A DNA stretch of 64,000 bases from assembly GCA_026419785.1 (NCBI GenBank), contig JAODTK010005687.1, positions 86,926 through 150,925 on the forward strand, in the 5' to 3' direction. This DNA comes from Sclerodactyla briareus (taxonomy: Eukaryota; Echinodermata; Holothuroidea; Dendrochirotida; Sclerodactylidae). A program made the translations under genes and the position numbers. Shown here one piece after another: positions 1 to 14,541 of this stretch (positions within the stretch are counted from its first letter, which is position 1; every line of letters begins with the position of its first letter). The notes under the pieces were generated by a model. The model worked only from the letters and a program-made list of their open reading frames with translations. It had not been told where the DNA came from and searched no databases.

Positions 1-3000
1 CAAGTTCGTGCACTCGGACTGTTTTTCCCGTAAACCCGCAAAATAGAGGGATAGCCAGTCTTACAGTTATGCCCACTTTGAAATCATTCAATATTTACTA
101 CGGGGCTCACATGTTTACCAAGTTTCAATCGATCGTGAGGAGCGTTTTAAAAGAATACTGCACTATGCCTATCTGTAAATGTGGGCAAGCATTTAGAAAA
201 TCTGAACTTTCAAAACAAGACTTTTTGAAATCAAAATAAATCTGAATGCTCACATCCCTAGTTGATTATAGCACATTGGTCCACTCTCTCTCTTTTTCAA
301 CATCCCTTATCCTCATTTGGGGATCTACATCAGTGAGAGACCTCAAACCAACCTCAGATACACGATGAACACGAGCCCTATGTGCAATTTATCGCCACAT
401 TCCTCCTCTCTTCACTCAAAGATTCATGTCCCTTTTAATTTACCCTGTGTGTCCGTGGCCTCAGACAGTTCTAAAACCCTAACGATTCCCGGCGCCCACT
501 AAAAGCAAGTGTCACTCGACTGAATGACATCCTCCCACACTCCGAACTTTTTCCGGGGGATTATAGGGTGAGCACATGTCCATGTATAATACATCGCTTT
601 GGATAATTAGAGGACTCGCTGGATTGATCAAACAGGACTTAATTATTGCTGGGTGATTTCGTGAAATAATACTCCGACAAAGCAGCTTCTGGTGTTTTAT
701 GTTGAGGTGAACTCGAACTGGAGTGACAAGACTGGGCTGGGCTTGCTTTTCCCGGGGATGATTCCATCGTGCCTGAAACAGTCGTTCAGTCCCCTTGCAC
801 TCAAGTCAGTGAACACTTTGGGCAAGTTCAACATAATCCGGAATACAATAGGCCTGCAATCCCGCTGCTAGCATGGAAGTGTCCCGGTACATTCTACACC
901 AGTGGCTCCGGACCAGGCGGGCTTAGCGCCCCAAAAGGGTCCTTCCAGCATATATTGTTCGATTAACGGAAATGAAGCCGAACATGGAACGTCTCTAATG
1001 TTTATTTACTGCCCATCATTCTCAGTGCCAATTTTTGACCACAATACGACTCATAATCACAAGTGTATGGCCTGTGTTTGACAACGCCATCGCAATATCC
1101 CAGCAGGTTAGGGTTGTTGCTGTTTTCTGGCCCAGTCAAACCATACTGAGAAGGCTTGCTTAATTGCTCAAAAGCATTTGTACATACAGGTAACGTGATG
1201 ATGTTTCAGAAAATCTGCCAGTGCTGTCGAGGAGAAGGTTTTCATACGAAGGAATACTGGAATACTATCTCCGGGAGCTCATTATGAACCTGGAAAGGGC
1301 CATTGCATCGATCTGGGGTCCTCATTTTCCCCAAAATATTTGCTCTGGGGCCTATCACTGGTGCTGCTTCTGGTCCAGCCTAGTCTTCCCGGACAATTTC
1401 AGCCGCCCCTGGCAAAGTTCTGGGTATTCACTGGTCTAAATTTGGAGGCTTACCAAATTCCAGTGTGATAGGCTGAGAGGCTAGACTAAAGATCATAAAC
1501 ACAAACAGCTCCTGTCAAGAAGTCGCCCCAAAACAGAATTTTATAACTCCCAACTGTCACAAAATCTCACACAACACACATAGTGGTGGAAAAATAAGGT
1601 GTGAAAGTCCAGAAAGTTGTAACCGTCCATTTTATTTTGCCAAGTCCGCAGCAACCCAAGCCTGTAGGCTGACTGAGGACTGGGAACATGCGCGTTAAAT
1701 CCTCTGGTTGGAAATTATGCCAGTTCCAGAAAGCCTAGCTTCCATCAAACAAACGTAGGCTAATACTGCAGTTCAGTCATCCCTCCCCCACACAAGCATG
1801 AGAAGGGATGCAGGCTGCATTGAAGGGGGTAATTACTCACTCTTGCCCTAGTTGAATGCTGGGATCTGCTCGGCGGCTATATTTGAGGCCATTCCCAGCA
1901 ATCTTCATGCCCCCTAGTCTATTGATCAGACCTATCCAGAAGAGACATGAGCATATGACTGGGTCACCTTTTACACCACCTGTCACTCTCAAATCACCCA
2001 GACTCCCCAGTCAAGCAACCTGCCCTGGTCTGACCTATCCCCAGCAACCCTAGCCACAACACGGTAAGGCCAACACTGGAAATGTGATGCTGAATGATGA
2101 ATATGGAAATGATCAATACCGTATTCATTCGATAGAAGCACAAATGGAATTTTTGGCAGATTTTATGACTTTTGTGATCCTAATAGGGTCACACGCTTCA
2201 AAACTGTTTAACCACTGTTGTACCTGACAAAATACTTTTGGTATGAAATAAATGCAAACTTGTGATTTTGGAACTTAGGGGGGGGGGGGCGGGAGGGGGG
2301 AGGGTTCAGTCGGTTAGCTTTGGGGGTTGCCAGAGCATCAACACCCAGTAGTCTTTCCACCTTCACAATGTCAGGAGTATGACTCGTAGAACGTATCCAG
2401 CACTCCAAGCTAGACTTTTGTGGTATCTTTAGTAATGTAGCATCGCTTACTTAGGTTACCAGTTCCACGAGACAAACCGTCTAATAACGCGAATGTTCTG
2501 AGATTGCATCCGCGCAGTACACATCTACATTAGAATGATACGTTATCACGTCTACGTGCGAGGCATGTACAACCGAGATTTGGCATCAGTGCCCTACCAA
2601 TAGCCTAGAAAAAAGAGAAAAGTCACAAGTCACCACAACCTGTGCTGTGAAGGCGATGGCACGCATGCTGTATTGATTCATTACATGCACAAACTGGTAC
2701 TTTTCACATCCAGTTGCTCCTACTAGAATTTGTTTGCCACAGCCCTCCCTACAATTTAACGGTCGAGTGACAAAAAATGTATGTTGCTGAGACAAGTACC
2801 CATGCAAATGTGATCACGTGCCTCCGTGTTGCTCTAATAAGATTCTTGCACTGGCCTGCCATGGTCTTATCAAGTCAATATTAATATTACTGCAGCACCA
2901 TGGGCCTGACTCATTCCCTAATCCCAGAGGTATAACAACATTAAGGTAGTTCCAGGGCGAAATCCGTGGGTCATCGGAGAAGATGACCGGAAATTAGGAA

Positions 3001-6000
3001 GAAACTTCCGTTTTTCACTCTAACCTGATTCTAACGGTGCCACAAATACAAACTGTAAAACGAGGGTGCTTCTTATTAGACATGACCCTCTATTGGAATG
3101 CCATGTTATATTGTACTGTTAACTCCAGATCCTTTGGGATCTCTCTTCTTAACAGCTTTGTATGACTGGTAATCGGATACAAGGTACCCAGCGTTAACCT
3201 GAAAACAATCAACAAGCCAAGGATTCGTTATATACATCTTGTTTCTTTTATTTCATTTCATTGATACAGGTACACACAACAAAATAAATTACATGAATTA
3301 CACTACCCTCATGCCAGGTTTACCTCAGATCGAATCCACTCAACCAAGTTAACCCTGGTGTTACTCACAATTTATTGAGATCAGTTTCATGGTTTCATAG
3401 TAAATATCTCGCAAGCATGTTACACAAACAGAGAGAGACAATGCACAACAAACTGAACTGAATCTTGCCAAGTCTCTTCCCAACGTCTTTCGACGAGACA
3501 ATCCCAGTAGAGCACTAGAGAGTTCGGAACATGCTTGGCTATGTTAATTTCTAGCCCGCCTGGTTTGACAATCCAAAGTCACATTCCTTTAATAAACATT
3601 CTAGCTTTGACTGAAATGTAAACTTTACTTCAACCTTGATCCAGATAATCATATTACACTAGAATTCCAAGTAACCCTACCTCAGCCTGTCCAGTGTCCT
3701 GAAATAAGACAGATCGGGTTATACAGCACCATAGAATCAGACACGGTATCTCCCCGAAATCAAGGTGTCCACAGACCACATTAGTGGATATGGGGTGGGT
3801 GGGAAGTTTACCTTCAATGGACGTCAAGATTATCTCACTTTTTGTTTGTCAAGACAAATTCAGTCGCACACCAACTTCAGTAGATTGGAAAAAGTCAAAA
3901 TCACACAAATTATTCAGTTGACCTCCGATGACCTACATGCCTTTTGATCAGGGCAAAATGCCAAACCCCCTCTAGACAATTTTAGCGGCAAACACTTAAC
4001 TTTAAACCACTAACCTGTGCAGTATGCCCACCTACGAGTTAGCTAGATCTGGCTATTTGTAGTGGGCCCTAAAATGGCCACGATGACGGGCCACCCATGT
4101 CCATCCATTCTTCAAATTACCCACTCGCATACACTTGTTTTTTTTTTGTGTTTTTTCCCTATTACAACAGGCTTCATTCAGCTCAATTCTCAATAAACTG
4201 TTTGATACGTTGCAAGGAGCAGTATGCCCAAAAAATCTTCCGAAACTCCCCTGACAAGTTTACACATGGCCACCAGCACAAACCTCTACGGATGTTCCCT
4301 TATACTTATCAACCACAACACTGTTTTCTATACTCCCTAACTGTTTCAATAGTGGTGCTCTGTGCCACTTACAACCATGAACAGTCATAATTTAACAAGG
4401 ACACTGACTTTTTTTTTCAGCATGCAGTCACCACCTACCAGATGGTCCCTAATGTCGTTCCCAGTACAGGTGTAGGAACAGCCAGACCGCCAAATGCCTT
4501 GCAAATTGCCGCCAGAATTAACTCAGGGATCTGGAGTAGGAGTAAGGAGCCAAACGTTGCCAGAAAGGTAAACATTCCCCATTATTGGAGAGCACTCTGA
4601 CATTTGTTTCCGGAAAGCTAACACCCCTCACGAAACCAGTCTCATGAAAAATCCCTGGGAGGTTCATAGGACCCCAGCAGGTGCCTGAATGAATTGTTTA
4701 TCATATAGGCGGAAACATGGCTCGCTACTACTGGGCGCAGATCATCGAATTCTCGTTCACGAATTTCAAAACAACACTCCCTGGCTGCAAACTGAACGTA
4801 GCAGTACGAGTTGTGGGAAACAGGTTGATACCAATGTTCTGGTTCTTGAAATTAAAAAAACGTCTCTGTTCTAATCATATTATATCCCACCTCAATGCGA
4901 TTATGCTGATTTTCCCTGAACATCTGTGGCCATTGCCACGTCCACCTGAAGTTTTTTGCTTGGCGCACCATTTCTCCAACATGTTGTATGATGAGTGAAA
5001 ACTTGGCCGCATGTCCGTCATGATGAGATCTCCGGTGGGTCGAAGAACGTCAGGGGTCTACATGTATACTAGAGCTTGCGATTTGCATGAGTTGTATATG
5101 ATTTGAAAATCAGTTGATTGTAGACTACACCTTGTCAGGACTAAGTAGAGGTCCATAGCATAGAGGTCAGATCTGCATAATTCATTGCAAATTTTCAAAA
5201 ATTTTAACACTGTAGGACCTTGACCTCAATGTTTGGAAACATCCCAGATGACCCTTCTTATCAATTGGAATAAGTGTCACCATGCATCAACCAAAGATGT
5301 AGGGTAGCAATTGATTCAATTAAAAAAACAGTAAATAGAAAACTATTAATAGCACACCGTATTTCAAATCCCTGGGTAATTTTCAGACAAATCCAATCTT
5401 CAACAAACACCATTTCATTCAGGACGGGGGGGGGGGGACCCTAGCATGAAGGAGGGCATATGCCCCCATGTCCTCTTCCCTACTGGTTGTGATGCTCGCC
5501 CTATAGTACGGGACGCAGACCATGCTCGTTTTTCATGAGATGCCTGTTAGTTTTTTTGTTTTCTTTCAGACAATGACCATCGACCCTGTTTTAAACATGC
5601 ACATAGCTAAAAAGAAGGCGGAATGACAGACATGACCACAGACAGACAGCCCATACACACAGTGAACTCATTGGGAGAGAGCCAGTATATAAAAATAGTA
5701 TGTCTTTGTAGCAAATTCACAATCAGAACATGAACGTTTATAAATCACAAGATTGAGGAAATGCAATTTCTGGGCAAACATTCTCCGACCAATTCAACAT
5801 GCCTAATTAATAGTAGTGAACACTCTAGCTTCTGACATTAATTTGCCTACTGAAAACTGATATCCTAATCGAATCGACCTGAATGAAAACCATCAGGCAG
5901 GGCAGCGTGACTATTCGGTGGCCAGCTCCGGAAAGAATACCCGGACTTGGCCTGGAGGCTCCAATTACAGCAATGCACCACCCCGTCAATGGCTATACAT

Positions 6001-7872
6001 GAGCAACTTTCCGGGTTCTTGCCGTGTTTGAAACACTAAATAGTTTAGGATCGCAGCCTAAACGCAATAATTGCCGAGCAGGGGCCAAGAAAATGAATGA
6101 GCGAACACTGACTTGCCATGTTCAGGGATGTGGAAGGCTGCCTCTGGCTACTTAGTGAAAATGATAATCAACCACATTCTCTAGAGCAGCGAGTCCAATC
6201 AACAAAAACCCTAGGGTTTGTGAACTCACTGCAGTCGTCATACACTGTACCATATGCCTAAGTCCTAATCTAGCTCCTAATCTGGCGGAAATATAAGATG
6301 CCCTGCAACCCAATTGACCAACCCTCCGTCATATTTCTGCACCAGATTCAATCATCGGGTGTGCTCCAAGTTCTGGTGTCAGGATTCGGGCCCCCCCTTT
6401 AGAATCTCTCCTAATTCTTTTCCAAATACTTACCCATATTGCAACATTGCACTAGATTTACCACCATCAGCGCAACCCGTCAATTTGAAGAGCTCATCTG
6501 GCCACACCATCCTCCTAAATTGGCCAGTCTACGTTACTGGACCATTCAGCCCGGCAAATATGTTATTGCAGATATTTTTCCGGGCCTAATGACAGTTAGT
6601 GGCCAGCGCCTAGCTAAAAGAATACCAGATGCCAGCGGCTATTAGGTGGTTAACTGCAAATGTAAGGCCACAGGAATTAAATTCATAGATTTGCGTCCAC
6701 CGCCCGCATGCTCCTGACGCTACCAGCTCAAAACTTTCATTATTGAAAAAATATTCATTAATAATATTACCAGTTTTAAAAAAAAAAATATATCGATCCG
6801 CCGCCAACTCCGCTAGCACGCTTCGTCGCGGCTGCTACGATTTTGCGTAGGCGTATGCACTGTATTTATGCACAAACTAAACAACTGTATTTTCAATCAC
6901 TCACATGGGAATTTTCTGCAAAATATACATCAACGTTCAGCGACATCGACGCGATCGATGTTCGGCAGTGTAGTGCGAGTGTCCTTGGTTAGTTTAAACA
7001 TGTTGAGAAATTACAGGGCTCTGATTAGTGGCGGTCAGATTTCTAGGCCTCAAGTGGGTACCAAACAAAAAAAAAAACAACAATATCCAGTCGCGCGAAC
7101 TAAGGCTGTTTTTATACAGACTGCACGCACGTGGTAATCGTATTATAAGATTGTGGTGCGGGCTGTAGAGTAAACAGAGTATATTATTATTCCACTGCGC
7201 TGTGAACACTGTAAAATGAAGACATTTGACACTGAAAATGTGATTTCAGCCCAGAAGTATTTTTATATAGCGCAAAAGAGCGAGGCGGGAGGTATACAAG
7301 GAGAGCTCAAAGTTGAATTAAACTGAGTGATACAAAGCTGTGTGTTGTACAGTTATACCAGAACAATAACGATCCCTGATGTTTTTTCTAGATATACGCG
7401 AATAACCGGTACCAGCAAACCGACCCGTTGCACAGGCATCGGTACTACCGTTTCCGCAAATCATCAGTACAAACATAACAAGCCGCAACCCTAAAATAAT
7501 TATAATGAGATATAGTAATATACACTGTTTGGTGACGATGAGACTGATACTACCCATAATGCGAAGGTGGTGAATGATCTGCCGAGTTCATCAGAGCCGA
7601 CATACTGTAAGTGTCGCATCAATTGATCAACGGACGGGTGTAGGCACTGCCTATGTGACTGCCACGTGTACAACGTTAAAAAAAATGATTCTAAACGATG
7701 AAAAGAAGTCATCATCGACTGTAAATAATGCAGATTAAAATCATGAATAAGAATATTGAAAAAAAACGGCTGTGTTTTCATTTTTTCTCGTACGCAAATT
7801 TATGACTTTCATTCTCTCGGCCAAGTGGTAAAAAGTAAGTATCATTCATTGAATAAATTGGCTTGTACGGAG
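1..7872. other. Gene-free repeat-poor DNA
   Basis: I see no exon with recognisable protein content, no tRNA and no clear mobile element here. Open frames are short, overlap on both strands and lack protein-like composition. Visible landmarks are only homopolymer runs (poly-G near 2280 and 5427, poly-A near 6780 and 7067). A block at 5216-5290 starts with a GACCTTGACCTC motif that resembles the dispersed AGGTCA-containing repeat seen later in the window. Confidence 0.5.
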
Positions 7873-7991
7873 AAGTCCTAGGAAACAATGTTTTTGAATA
7901 ACGTTCCTGTTAACAGGGGTCACTGGTGGCACCAAATTGCTTGACAGATGGCCAAGGGTCAACCGAGCAAAAAGGTGGAAGGGTGGCCAGC
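7873..7991 (+). repeat. Dispersed repeat, copy A
   Basis: This segment aligns by eye with 9197-9296: both run from TAGGAAACAATG through GTTCCT, TTAACAGG, TGGTGGC, CAAATT, GACAG and GGCCA to GGCCAGC, in the same order and orientation. The family is unknown to me. It may be part of an old transposon or a local duplication; no terminal repeats were identified. Confidence 0.6.
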
Positions 7992-9196
7992 ATCACATCC
8001 CACAGAATGGGGGCGGGGGGAGGGATGTATGTGTACAATAATACCATTATCCTCGAAACACCTATTGTTCAGGTCTTTGTTACTAAATTACCAATCCCAC
8101 CCTTTTTGCCTAGTGGACCCAACTGACCCATGCTAGTGTTCTACTACACTGAAACTTTGTGACCTAATTTGCCCTCTCAGTCTCAAAAATCACTTTTCAC
8201 ATATATACCGCATTTGATATCCCAGATGGGGCAAAAGATACCTTCATTTATACATGTACTCATTTCACTTACCAATGAACGTGAGAGATTTCTCACAGAT
8301 CCTGGAGGCATTGTTTATGCAGCAGCCTCCTGAATTGTGCCAGTATATCTCGCTCCTGCCCCAGCAGAGTTGAACTGACTGGATAGAGGAATATTGAGAA
8401 TCCTCTGGTGTTGTGTAAATTTCAATTACGCTTGTCCGCTCACATTTGATGGCCTCTAATAATCAACTGCAACCCGGGCGGAAAAAGGCTCGCTCAATAT
8501 CCCTTGGCGTGGGTGTGTGCACGCTTTAGGGGGAACAGGCTAGGAGGGATAGGGAATTACTCTGTGATGTTTTATATTTGGAAAAAGGATTTAGAGCGTA
8601 CGTTTTCTGGGAAAAATTGCGCACTTTTATAATTAACATGGAAAGAATTTGCGAGACATTCAATTCAAGAGATCATAAAACCCAGTACATATTAGAACTT
8701 GACATGGTCCGGGTAAACCACTCATAAGTTTGTCCATGCTGTGAAATGTCACATATATGATGACTTGTGCTTGTTTGTTTGTTCGCACTGTACTGTATAA
8801 TATCCGTAAACTCTAATGTGTACTCCTTCCCGCCATACTCGTTGCCTTGATAAGATAAGTGTAAACTGCTTTTCAAAAACCATACCATTGGAAAACAGCA
8901 GATTGAGCATGATTGCAAAAGATTTTTCAGATTTTCATTTCCTCCGGTTGTCGTGCTATTAGTATTCTTACTATTTACGATAACACTGATGACACAAGCT
9001 CATTTGATATTACAGCGGAATTCTCGGCGTTTGTCCCATAGAACCCTCCCCCCAGGGAAATGTCTCCCACTGTGCAGGGAGAGGGGTTCTAATATATACC
9101 TAGTACCTCACGAACGATTTTGTCAACTTCACAGCCTAGTTATTGGACCTGCAATGCAACGGGCATATCTGACAAACTCTTGTTTCTTTAGTGACA

Positions 9197-9296
9197 AGTC
9201 TAGGAAACAATGGTTCCTGATCCGTTCCTTTTAACAGGTCAGTGGTGGCCCAAATTTGCTCGACAGGGGCCAGGGACCTACCAGAGGGGGGCCAGC
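9197..9296 (+). repeat. Dispersed repeat, copy B
   Basis: Second copy of the segment at 7873-7991, about 1.3 kb downstream in direct orientation. It is about 20 bases shorter, with small indels and substitutions spread along it. The sequence between the copies (7992-9196) does not appear duplicated and has no gene that I can support. Confidence 0.6.
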
Positions 9297-10102
9297 TACA
9301 CATTGCCTGACACATGACGCCACCTCAGCCTTTTTGACCCAAACATAATTTTGGTCAATTTCCCCATGTCATTCATGGGGAAAATAACCCAACCCTCCCA
9401 TACCAAATTTCGATGTACAGTACGTGCCTGACTGAAATGGACTTGCAACCCAATTTCTGCAGTGTGTCTGTTCCTCTGAACACCTTCAAACCAGTTTTGG
9501 TGCATGGAAAGAGAGGAGGTCTGGGTACCACAGTTCAGGGGGACAGCGGTGGGACTCCCCAAAACAAAAAGGAATTTGCCCCTCCATAGCAAACTGTTGA
9601 AGATCATACTTATTAACTGCTGTGTGTTTTTCTGTTATTGCAGGTCAGGCTAAAATTTACACTAGTTCAGGCTAAAAATTTAACACTACTTCTCCTCGAG
9701 AACTATGAGAGTATTATTAGGGTTCTCAAAGTCCTTTGTTTATCATTCAGACCCACTTTAGGAAACCCAGACTCAAGGATACATGCATGCCATGCCAGAT
9801 AAGCGGCCTTTAACGACATTGAAATAGCAACACTGATTGCCAACGAGTCCAATTGCTGATTTGACGATTCACAATGAAAGTATGTATATTTTCATGGTCA
9901 CAATATAAGGAGGGTGGTAGGAAGAGGGGGAGGGTGGTGGTCAGGGGACTGGGGTCCTAGATGGGACCAAACCTTTTTCCACCACAGATCCGGAAATAAG
10001 AGGTACCAATCCCCCCCCCCCCTCCCCCCATTACTTTTTTCTCAAAATGCATATTATATAGGAATTATGCAGACAGCATCACCCATTCCAGAGCATAATC
10101 TA
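9297..10102. other. No gene seen
   Basis: Anonymous sequence. A short direct duplication (CAGGCTAAAA followed by TTTA and ACAC) occurs at 9645-9690, and a G-rich then C-rich stretch lies at 9910-10030. No coding or RNA feature is supported. Confidence 0.4.
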
Positions 10103-10646
10103 AAGGCCAATATCAGGATATGTTATGAAGAGGCTAATATAATGCTCTCCAAACCTGACTGGACAGTTCGTCACAGGCCTTGAAGATTTGTGCACGTGTT
10201 TCTGAGATCGAAAAGATCATGCAATAATAAAGGATGTCATATTTTGCACAACTCTGCAAATATTCTGTGTTTTCCATTGAAATTACAGCATTAATTTCAC
10301 TTTGAAAAATAATGAGTCCATGAGAGAGGTGGCTTACTGTAGTATTTTGTTTTTTTTTTTTTTTTTTTTTTTGGCAATGGTAGGTGCGGATGGGTACTTT
10401 GGTTAAAGGACAATATCTGTGGAATGTTGAGTTATCAATACATGGAACAATTGAATGCATAACATAGTTATTTGTGTTGATAAACGGTAAGTTGTTATTG
10501 GGCAAGAGGTATCCTCTCTTTCTTCTTTGCATTATGGACCCCAAAATTGTAACTCTAACATAGGAACATTGCATACATTGGGCTTTGGATCTATATTGGG
10601 TTTCCATTTCCCCACAATACATCCAATGTATCCAAGCCTGCAGATA
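10103..10646 (+). repeat. Diverged direct repeat, unit 1 (about 1.06 kb spacing)
   Basis: This unit pairs with 11161-11735. Shared landmarks in order are AAGGCCAAT/AAGGACAAG, GAAGAGGC/AAAGAGGC, CTTGAAG, GCACGTGT, GCAATAATAAA, GATGTCAT, TATTGAAATT, GAGAGG, AACATAGGAACAT-like, and GTATCCAAGCC. A run of 23 T at 10350-10372 interrupts unit 1 and is absent from unit 2. The copies are strongly diverged. No open frame is conserved between them, so I read this as non-coding duplication or an old mobile element. Confidence 0.65.
10350..10372. repeat. Poly-T tract inside repeat unit 1
   Basis: A homopolymer of about 23 T present in only one of the two repeat units. It may be the poly-A tail of a minus-strand retroposition or simple slippage. 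Confidence 0.7.
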
Positions 10647-11160
10647 TAGAAGATTGGAGCATTATAGCGATGAGCTACATGATCTTGGAGTGCCGAACAG
10701 GCGAGTAAGCCTGACTTTGAACACCGCCTTGCCTTAGTCCCCCCCCCCCCTCTCCCTCCATGCCGGGGACCACAAATTCCTGCGAGTTCCCCCATCCCCT
10801 TGTTAACGTCTGTTTACCCCCATTGTACAATGGGACAATACATGGAACACTTTGAAGCCAAAACGCTGGGGGCACCTCTTTCCGGCCCCAAAAGTAGGTT
10901 AATTCTAAATTGAAAAGGGAATCAACGCCTTTCGTATAAATTTGTATGAGTAGTCAGGTGATTCAGTACAGGTTGGAGCATGATTCTTCGTCAGCTCACA
11001 TGTCACAGCATGTCATAGCCTATTTTGGAGAGTCATAGGTCTGAGGAACGAAAATACAGTACTATCCGACAATGCAACAATCGTGCCTGGTGGCAAAAGC
11101 AGGTTTATTAATACCCACAGTGATGAAGCAGACCATGACTGAAGGAATTCTGCCTCCTTA

Positions 11161-11735
11161 AAGGACAAGTGTAAGATGAATTATAAAGAGGCCAATAATT
11201 AGCTAGAGAAAAACTGATTGTGTCAGCCAAAACCGGGGAGTTAATACGAATTGCCGTTTACAGAGTTATCCTTGAAGCTGGGGCACGTGTATTACACAAG
11301 ATTGAAAAGCATCCCGCATGCAATAATAAATGATGTCATTGCTTGCACACCTGCATACAATCTTTGTTTCTATTGAAATTCACACTTATTTTCAATCGAA
11401 AAACATTTAGTCTAAGGGAGAGGATTGCTGTTAGTGGGGTTGGTAGGGGTTTACTTGTCGTTGAGAGGAAAGACACAGAAATCCGGCTCAAGTAGATTCT
11501 TTCAACCAAAAAATGAAACAATGAAAATACAGACAAAACTTCCCAGGTTGCCCAAGGAGTGTGAACATCATGCGTTGTGGCACAATGGGATTCTCCCTAA
11601 TTCGCTGAATGATTGACCAAACTTTGAAAGCCGTTAACTCCACATAGGAACATGTATTGAAATGGGGTTTGGCGTACAGATAGAGTATTCTATCTCCACG
11701 ATATAACCTCTGTTGTATCCAAGCCCCCATTGCCC
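11161..11735 (+). repeat. Diverged direct repeat, unit 2
   Basis: Second unit of the pair described at 10103-10646, with the same order of landmark words, ending in TTGTATCCAAGCC. The unit-to-unit offset grows from about 1058 to about 1087 bases along the alignment, which shows accumulated indels. Confidence 0.65.
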
Positions 11736-13427
11736 TTTGAATTTTTAGTCTGAACCAACCCAGCTCCCAGGTCCACTAACACAACCTCTGTAAGCCGCCG
11801 AGCTGAGTACCATTTTCGTCCCATTTTTATATTTCAAATTTGTTTCTTAGTTGGCATGCAAGCCATTGGTGAAAATGATTAACTAATCTAGAGTACTTCC
11901 TATTGAATAAGTCAAGGTTTGATGAATGAGATGTAATATCGTGCATAACCCTGGAGGATGGTGGAGTCGAGAATCAAGTTTCCTCAAAATAGCTGCCTGC
12001 TGCGTGGGTGGGAAAGTGGAAAGCTTGAATCTCATGGAGAGGAGGGGGGAGGGGGGTGGGTTGTGAGCAAGGGGACTTGTTAACATACGTGTACATGACA
12101 CGGACTGGTTCTCGTCTTCCCTTCCACAACTGACTATTAGATTGACCAGGAACCCGAGAAAAAGTCTTCAAAACGAACTACTTGACAACTAGCTTTCAGA
12201 ACCCGCTACAAGGCACTGGATCCGCGGAGAACACCCCCTAAAAAGTGGAAATTCCACTTTAGATCAAAACACATCACATGAAACAATAATCATACAATCA
12301 AGCTACGCTTGAAGTAACAAAACCAAGATGTAGTGCAAGCCTAAGAATACATTATCAGGACATGCTAATAGGAGGGGTGCCTGAAGTGACATTCCACTGT
12401 TTATGTTCACCAATAAATACTCGACTCATGGCCCCCGTCCTCCTGAGATGCCGCAAGAGGAGCTTTGTGCAAGATGTGTAATGTCATCAGTTATATACAG
12501 CAGAACATCCCTATCACAAAGGACATAAATTTCTGTCAGATACTTGGGGGGCCAGGGGGGGAACGGGGGGGGAGCGAACACCATCAAACAGACTTGCAGA
12601 GGGGCTCTTCTCGTGAAAGAAAAAAAGAACGAAACCTTTCTCCCCTGGCATGGAGGAGGCTACAAACCTAATTAGGGGGTTTTTAGTTAAAGTATCACAC
12701 GTGTGACAAATTCACACGAGCATTTAAAGGTCAGAATAGTTTTGTGAGGATCCAGGCGTCTACAAAAGAGTTACAGCTTGTTATGGCTGCCAAGATTTGC
12801 CAGAGTGCCTTCAGGCAATGCATTTCATGTTTCTTTTCAGATAAGACAGAGAGAATAACAGCTTATCACACAGCTTAACATCGTGTATAATTGTGGTCAC
12901 CAAAGTGGATTACTAGTTTGGCTAATGACATCCAGTGTCTCGCGTCCCTATTGATACTCAAAATTCAGGTAATCTGGCTGCTCTTCGAAAAAGTATGGGG
13001 ATGGGGATTAATTTCAGGGCAAATTTTGGAAAATCTAGGAGTTTGAAGAAAAGGCCAGCTTCATATTTGACAGCAAATTTTAACTGGTTTCCCATTTCCT
13101 GATAAAACTCAATCTGTTCTGTAGCAGTGTAGATGAAGCAGTACTATTGAAAATTCCAAGAAAACTGAACTGATTGCAAAAAACGATTCCTCTTCAGAAA
13201 TATAATTTTTCTGAAATGCTGGAGCACTAATGACATACTACCCATACATGAGTGTGAGTATTAGCAGCCTGGGTGACTGAGTTCCCAGCACCCAAACAGG
13301 AAAGTGTCCATTTCCCTGGATTGGCTTTGTTATCCTTGGGACACAAAGATGCCAGGGATATCATCAGGGTGGGAATATAGGCTTTGTTAAAGCCAAAGAG
13401 CAACAAAATTTGATAGATGTAGAGATC
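11736..13427. other. No gene seen
   Basis: No recognisable exon, RNA or element boundary. Features are G-rich runs at 12040-12060 and 12545-12575 and ordinary AT-rich DNA. Short frames overlap on both strands and look like chance. Confidence 0.4.
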
Positions 13428-13783
13428 GGATTAGCTCAGTTAGTAGAGCCTTTAGACTTGTTGATCGAAAGGTTCCGAGTACGAATCCCGGCCGGCTGGC
13501 CTTTCCAGTGCGTCCTTGGGCAAGGCGCCTTATCTCCGTCATTTCGTCCTACCCAGGCGTTACTGGGAACCTCTGAGCGAGTGCGCTGATTACAGCCGCG
13601 GGGGTTGTGGGAGGGCAACCATTGGCGGTGCCAGTAGTAGCGTAAGCTTGAGATGTGCACTATTGTTCTGAGGTCCAACCAAGTCACCATTGACCGGGTC
13701 CAGGGTATACTGGCCTACAGCGCATTGAGACCGTATCACGATATAACCCGCGAGGTATAAAAACGGTACATTATTATTACTAG
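13428..13783 (+). mobile_element. tRNA-derived SINE
   Basis: The 5' head resembles a tRNA gene: an A-box-like TTAGCTCAGTTAGTAGAG at 13431-13448 and a B-box-like GGTTCCGAGTACGAATCC at 13470-13487. It is followed by a body containing the GTCCTTGGGCAAGGCGCCTT motif (13512-13531), which is typical of conserved central domains in many metazoan SINEs. The 3' end is a short ATT-rich tail (13770-13783) after GAGGTATAAAAACGG. Length is about 356 bp. A functional tRNA is ruled out because the acceptor arm does not close and a long tail follows. RNA polymerase III transcription from the internal A and B boxes is expected for the family. No clean target duplication was found. Confidence 0.85.
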
Positions 13784-14541
13784 TGGGGAAAGCACAGTCT
13801 ACAAAGTCTACAATGTTTCCTCCCTGACAGTCGAAGGTGGTCAGGCTGCTTGTTGTTTTATATCACTGATATTACCCACAGCTGTTGGTTATTGCCACAT
13901 GAACAAACATTAGCCCCCCCCCCCATTTGTCCCTGTTTTAGCAGCTGATTGAACCTCCCTAATCTTCGTTTCTAACCCTCTCCAGTTCTCGACAAAGAAC
14001 CAATGAATCTTGCGGTCATTGATTTCCCCCATTTTGTTTGATCAGCAATACCACACATACCTAAACTGAAGACACATTGTTTGCTATACAGTTGACTTAA
14101 CAGGGGTAGTGTTTCCCTCAATTTGATCACACACGGATCGTGTGTACACTTAATAGCATGGGCTTACAGGTACTGGAAAAAGGACTTCCTTTCCAAAGTG
14201 TGAAAAGAACCTGTGAAAGTCAAGGGGTGGTTCACACAGAATTGGGGACAAGGGGGGGGGAAGTTCCGTGTCACCCCACCCCAAAAGAGCATATGCATCA
14301 CAACTACTCCTTCATGTCTGTCATATTTAAACCCTGACATTAATAACAAACTTCATACAGTTTAATATCGACACCAAACCACTACACACCATCAAAATGG
14401 CTCACATGGTGTATTTTTAGTTACACAATACACTTACACAAGGGATAAAGCCCCTGCCTTTTGTTGTCATTTTCATAGTTCATATCTCAGCTTAACCTTC
14501 AGGACAATAAGAATAAAAGACTATTCCTTCTCACTTTCAAT
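13784..14541. other. No gene seen
   Basis: Anonymous sequence with a poly-C run at 13915-13924 and a poly-G run near 14253. No coding or RNA feature is supported. Confidence 0.4.

Noticed and set aside
13428..13497. tRNA gene candidate
   Set aside because: A-box and B-box are present but the acceptor stem does not pair and a SINE body with the CCTTGGGCAAGG motif follows.
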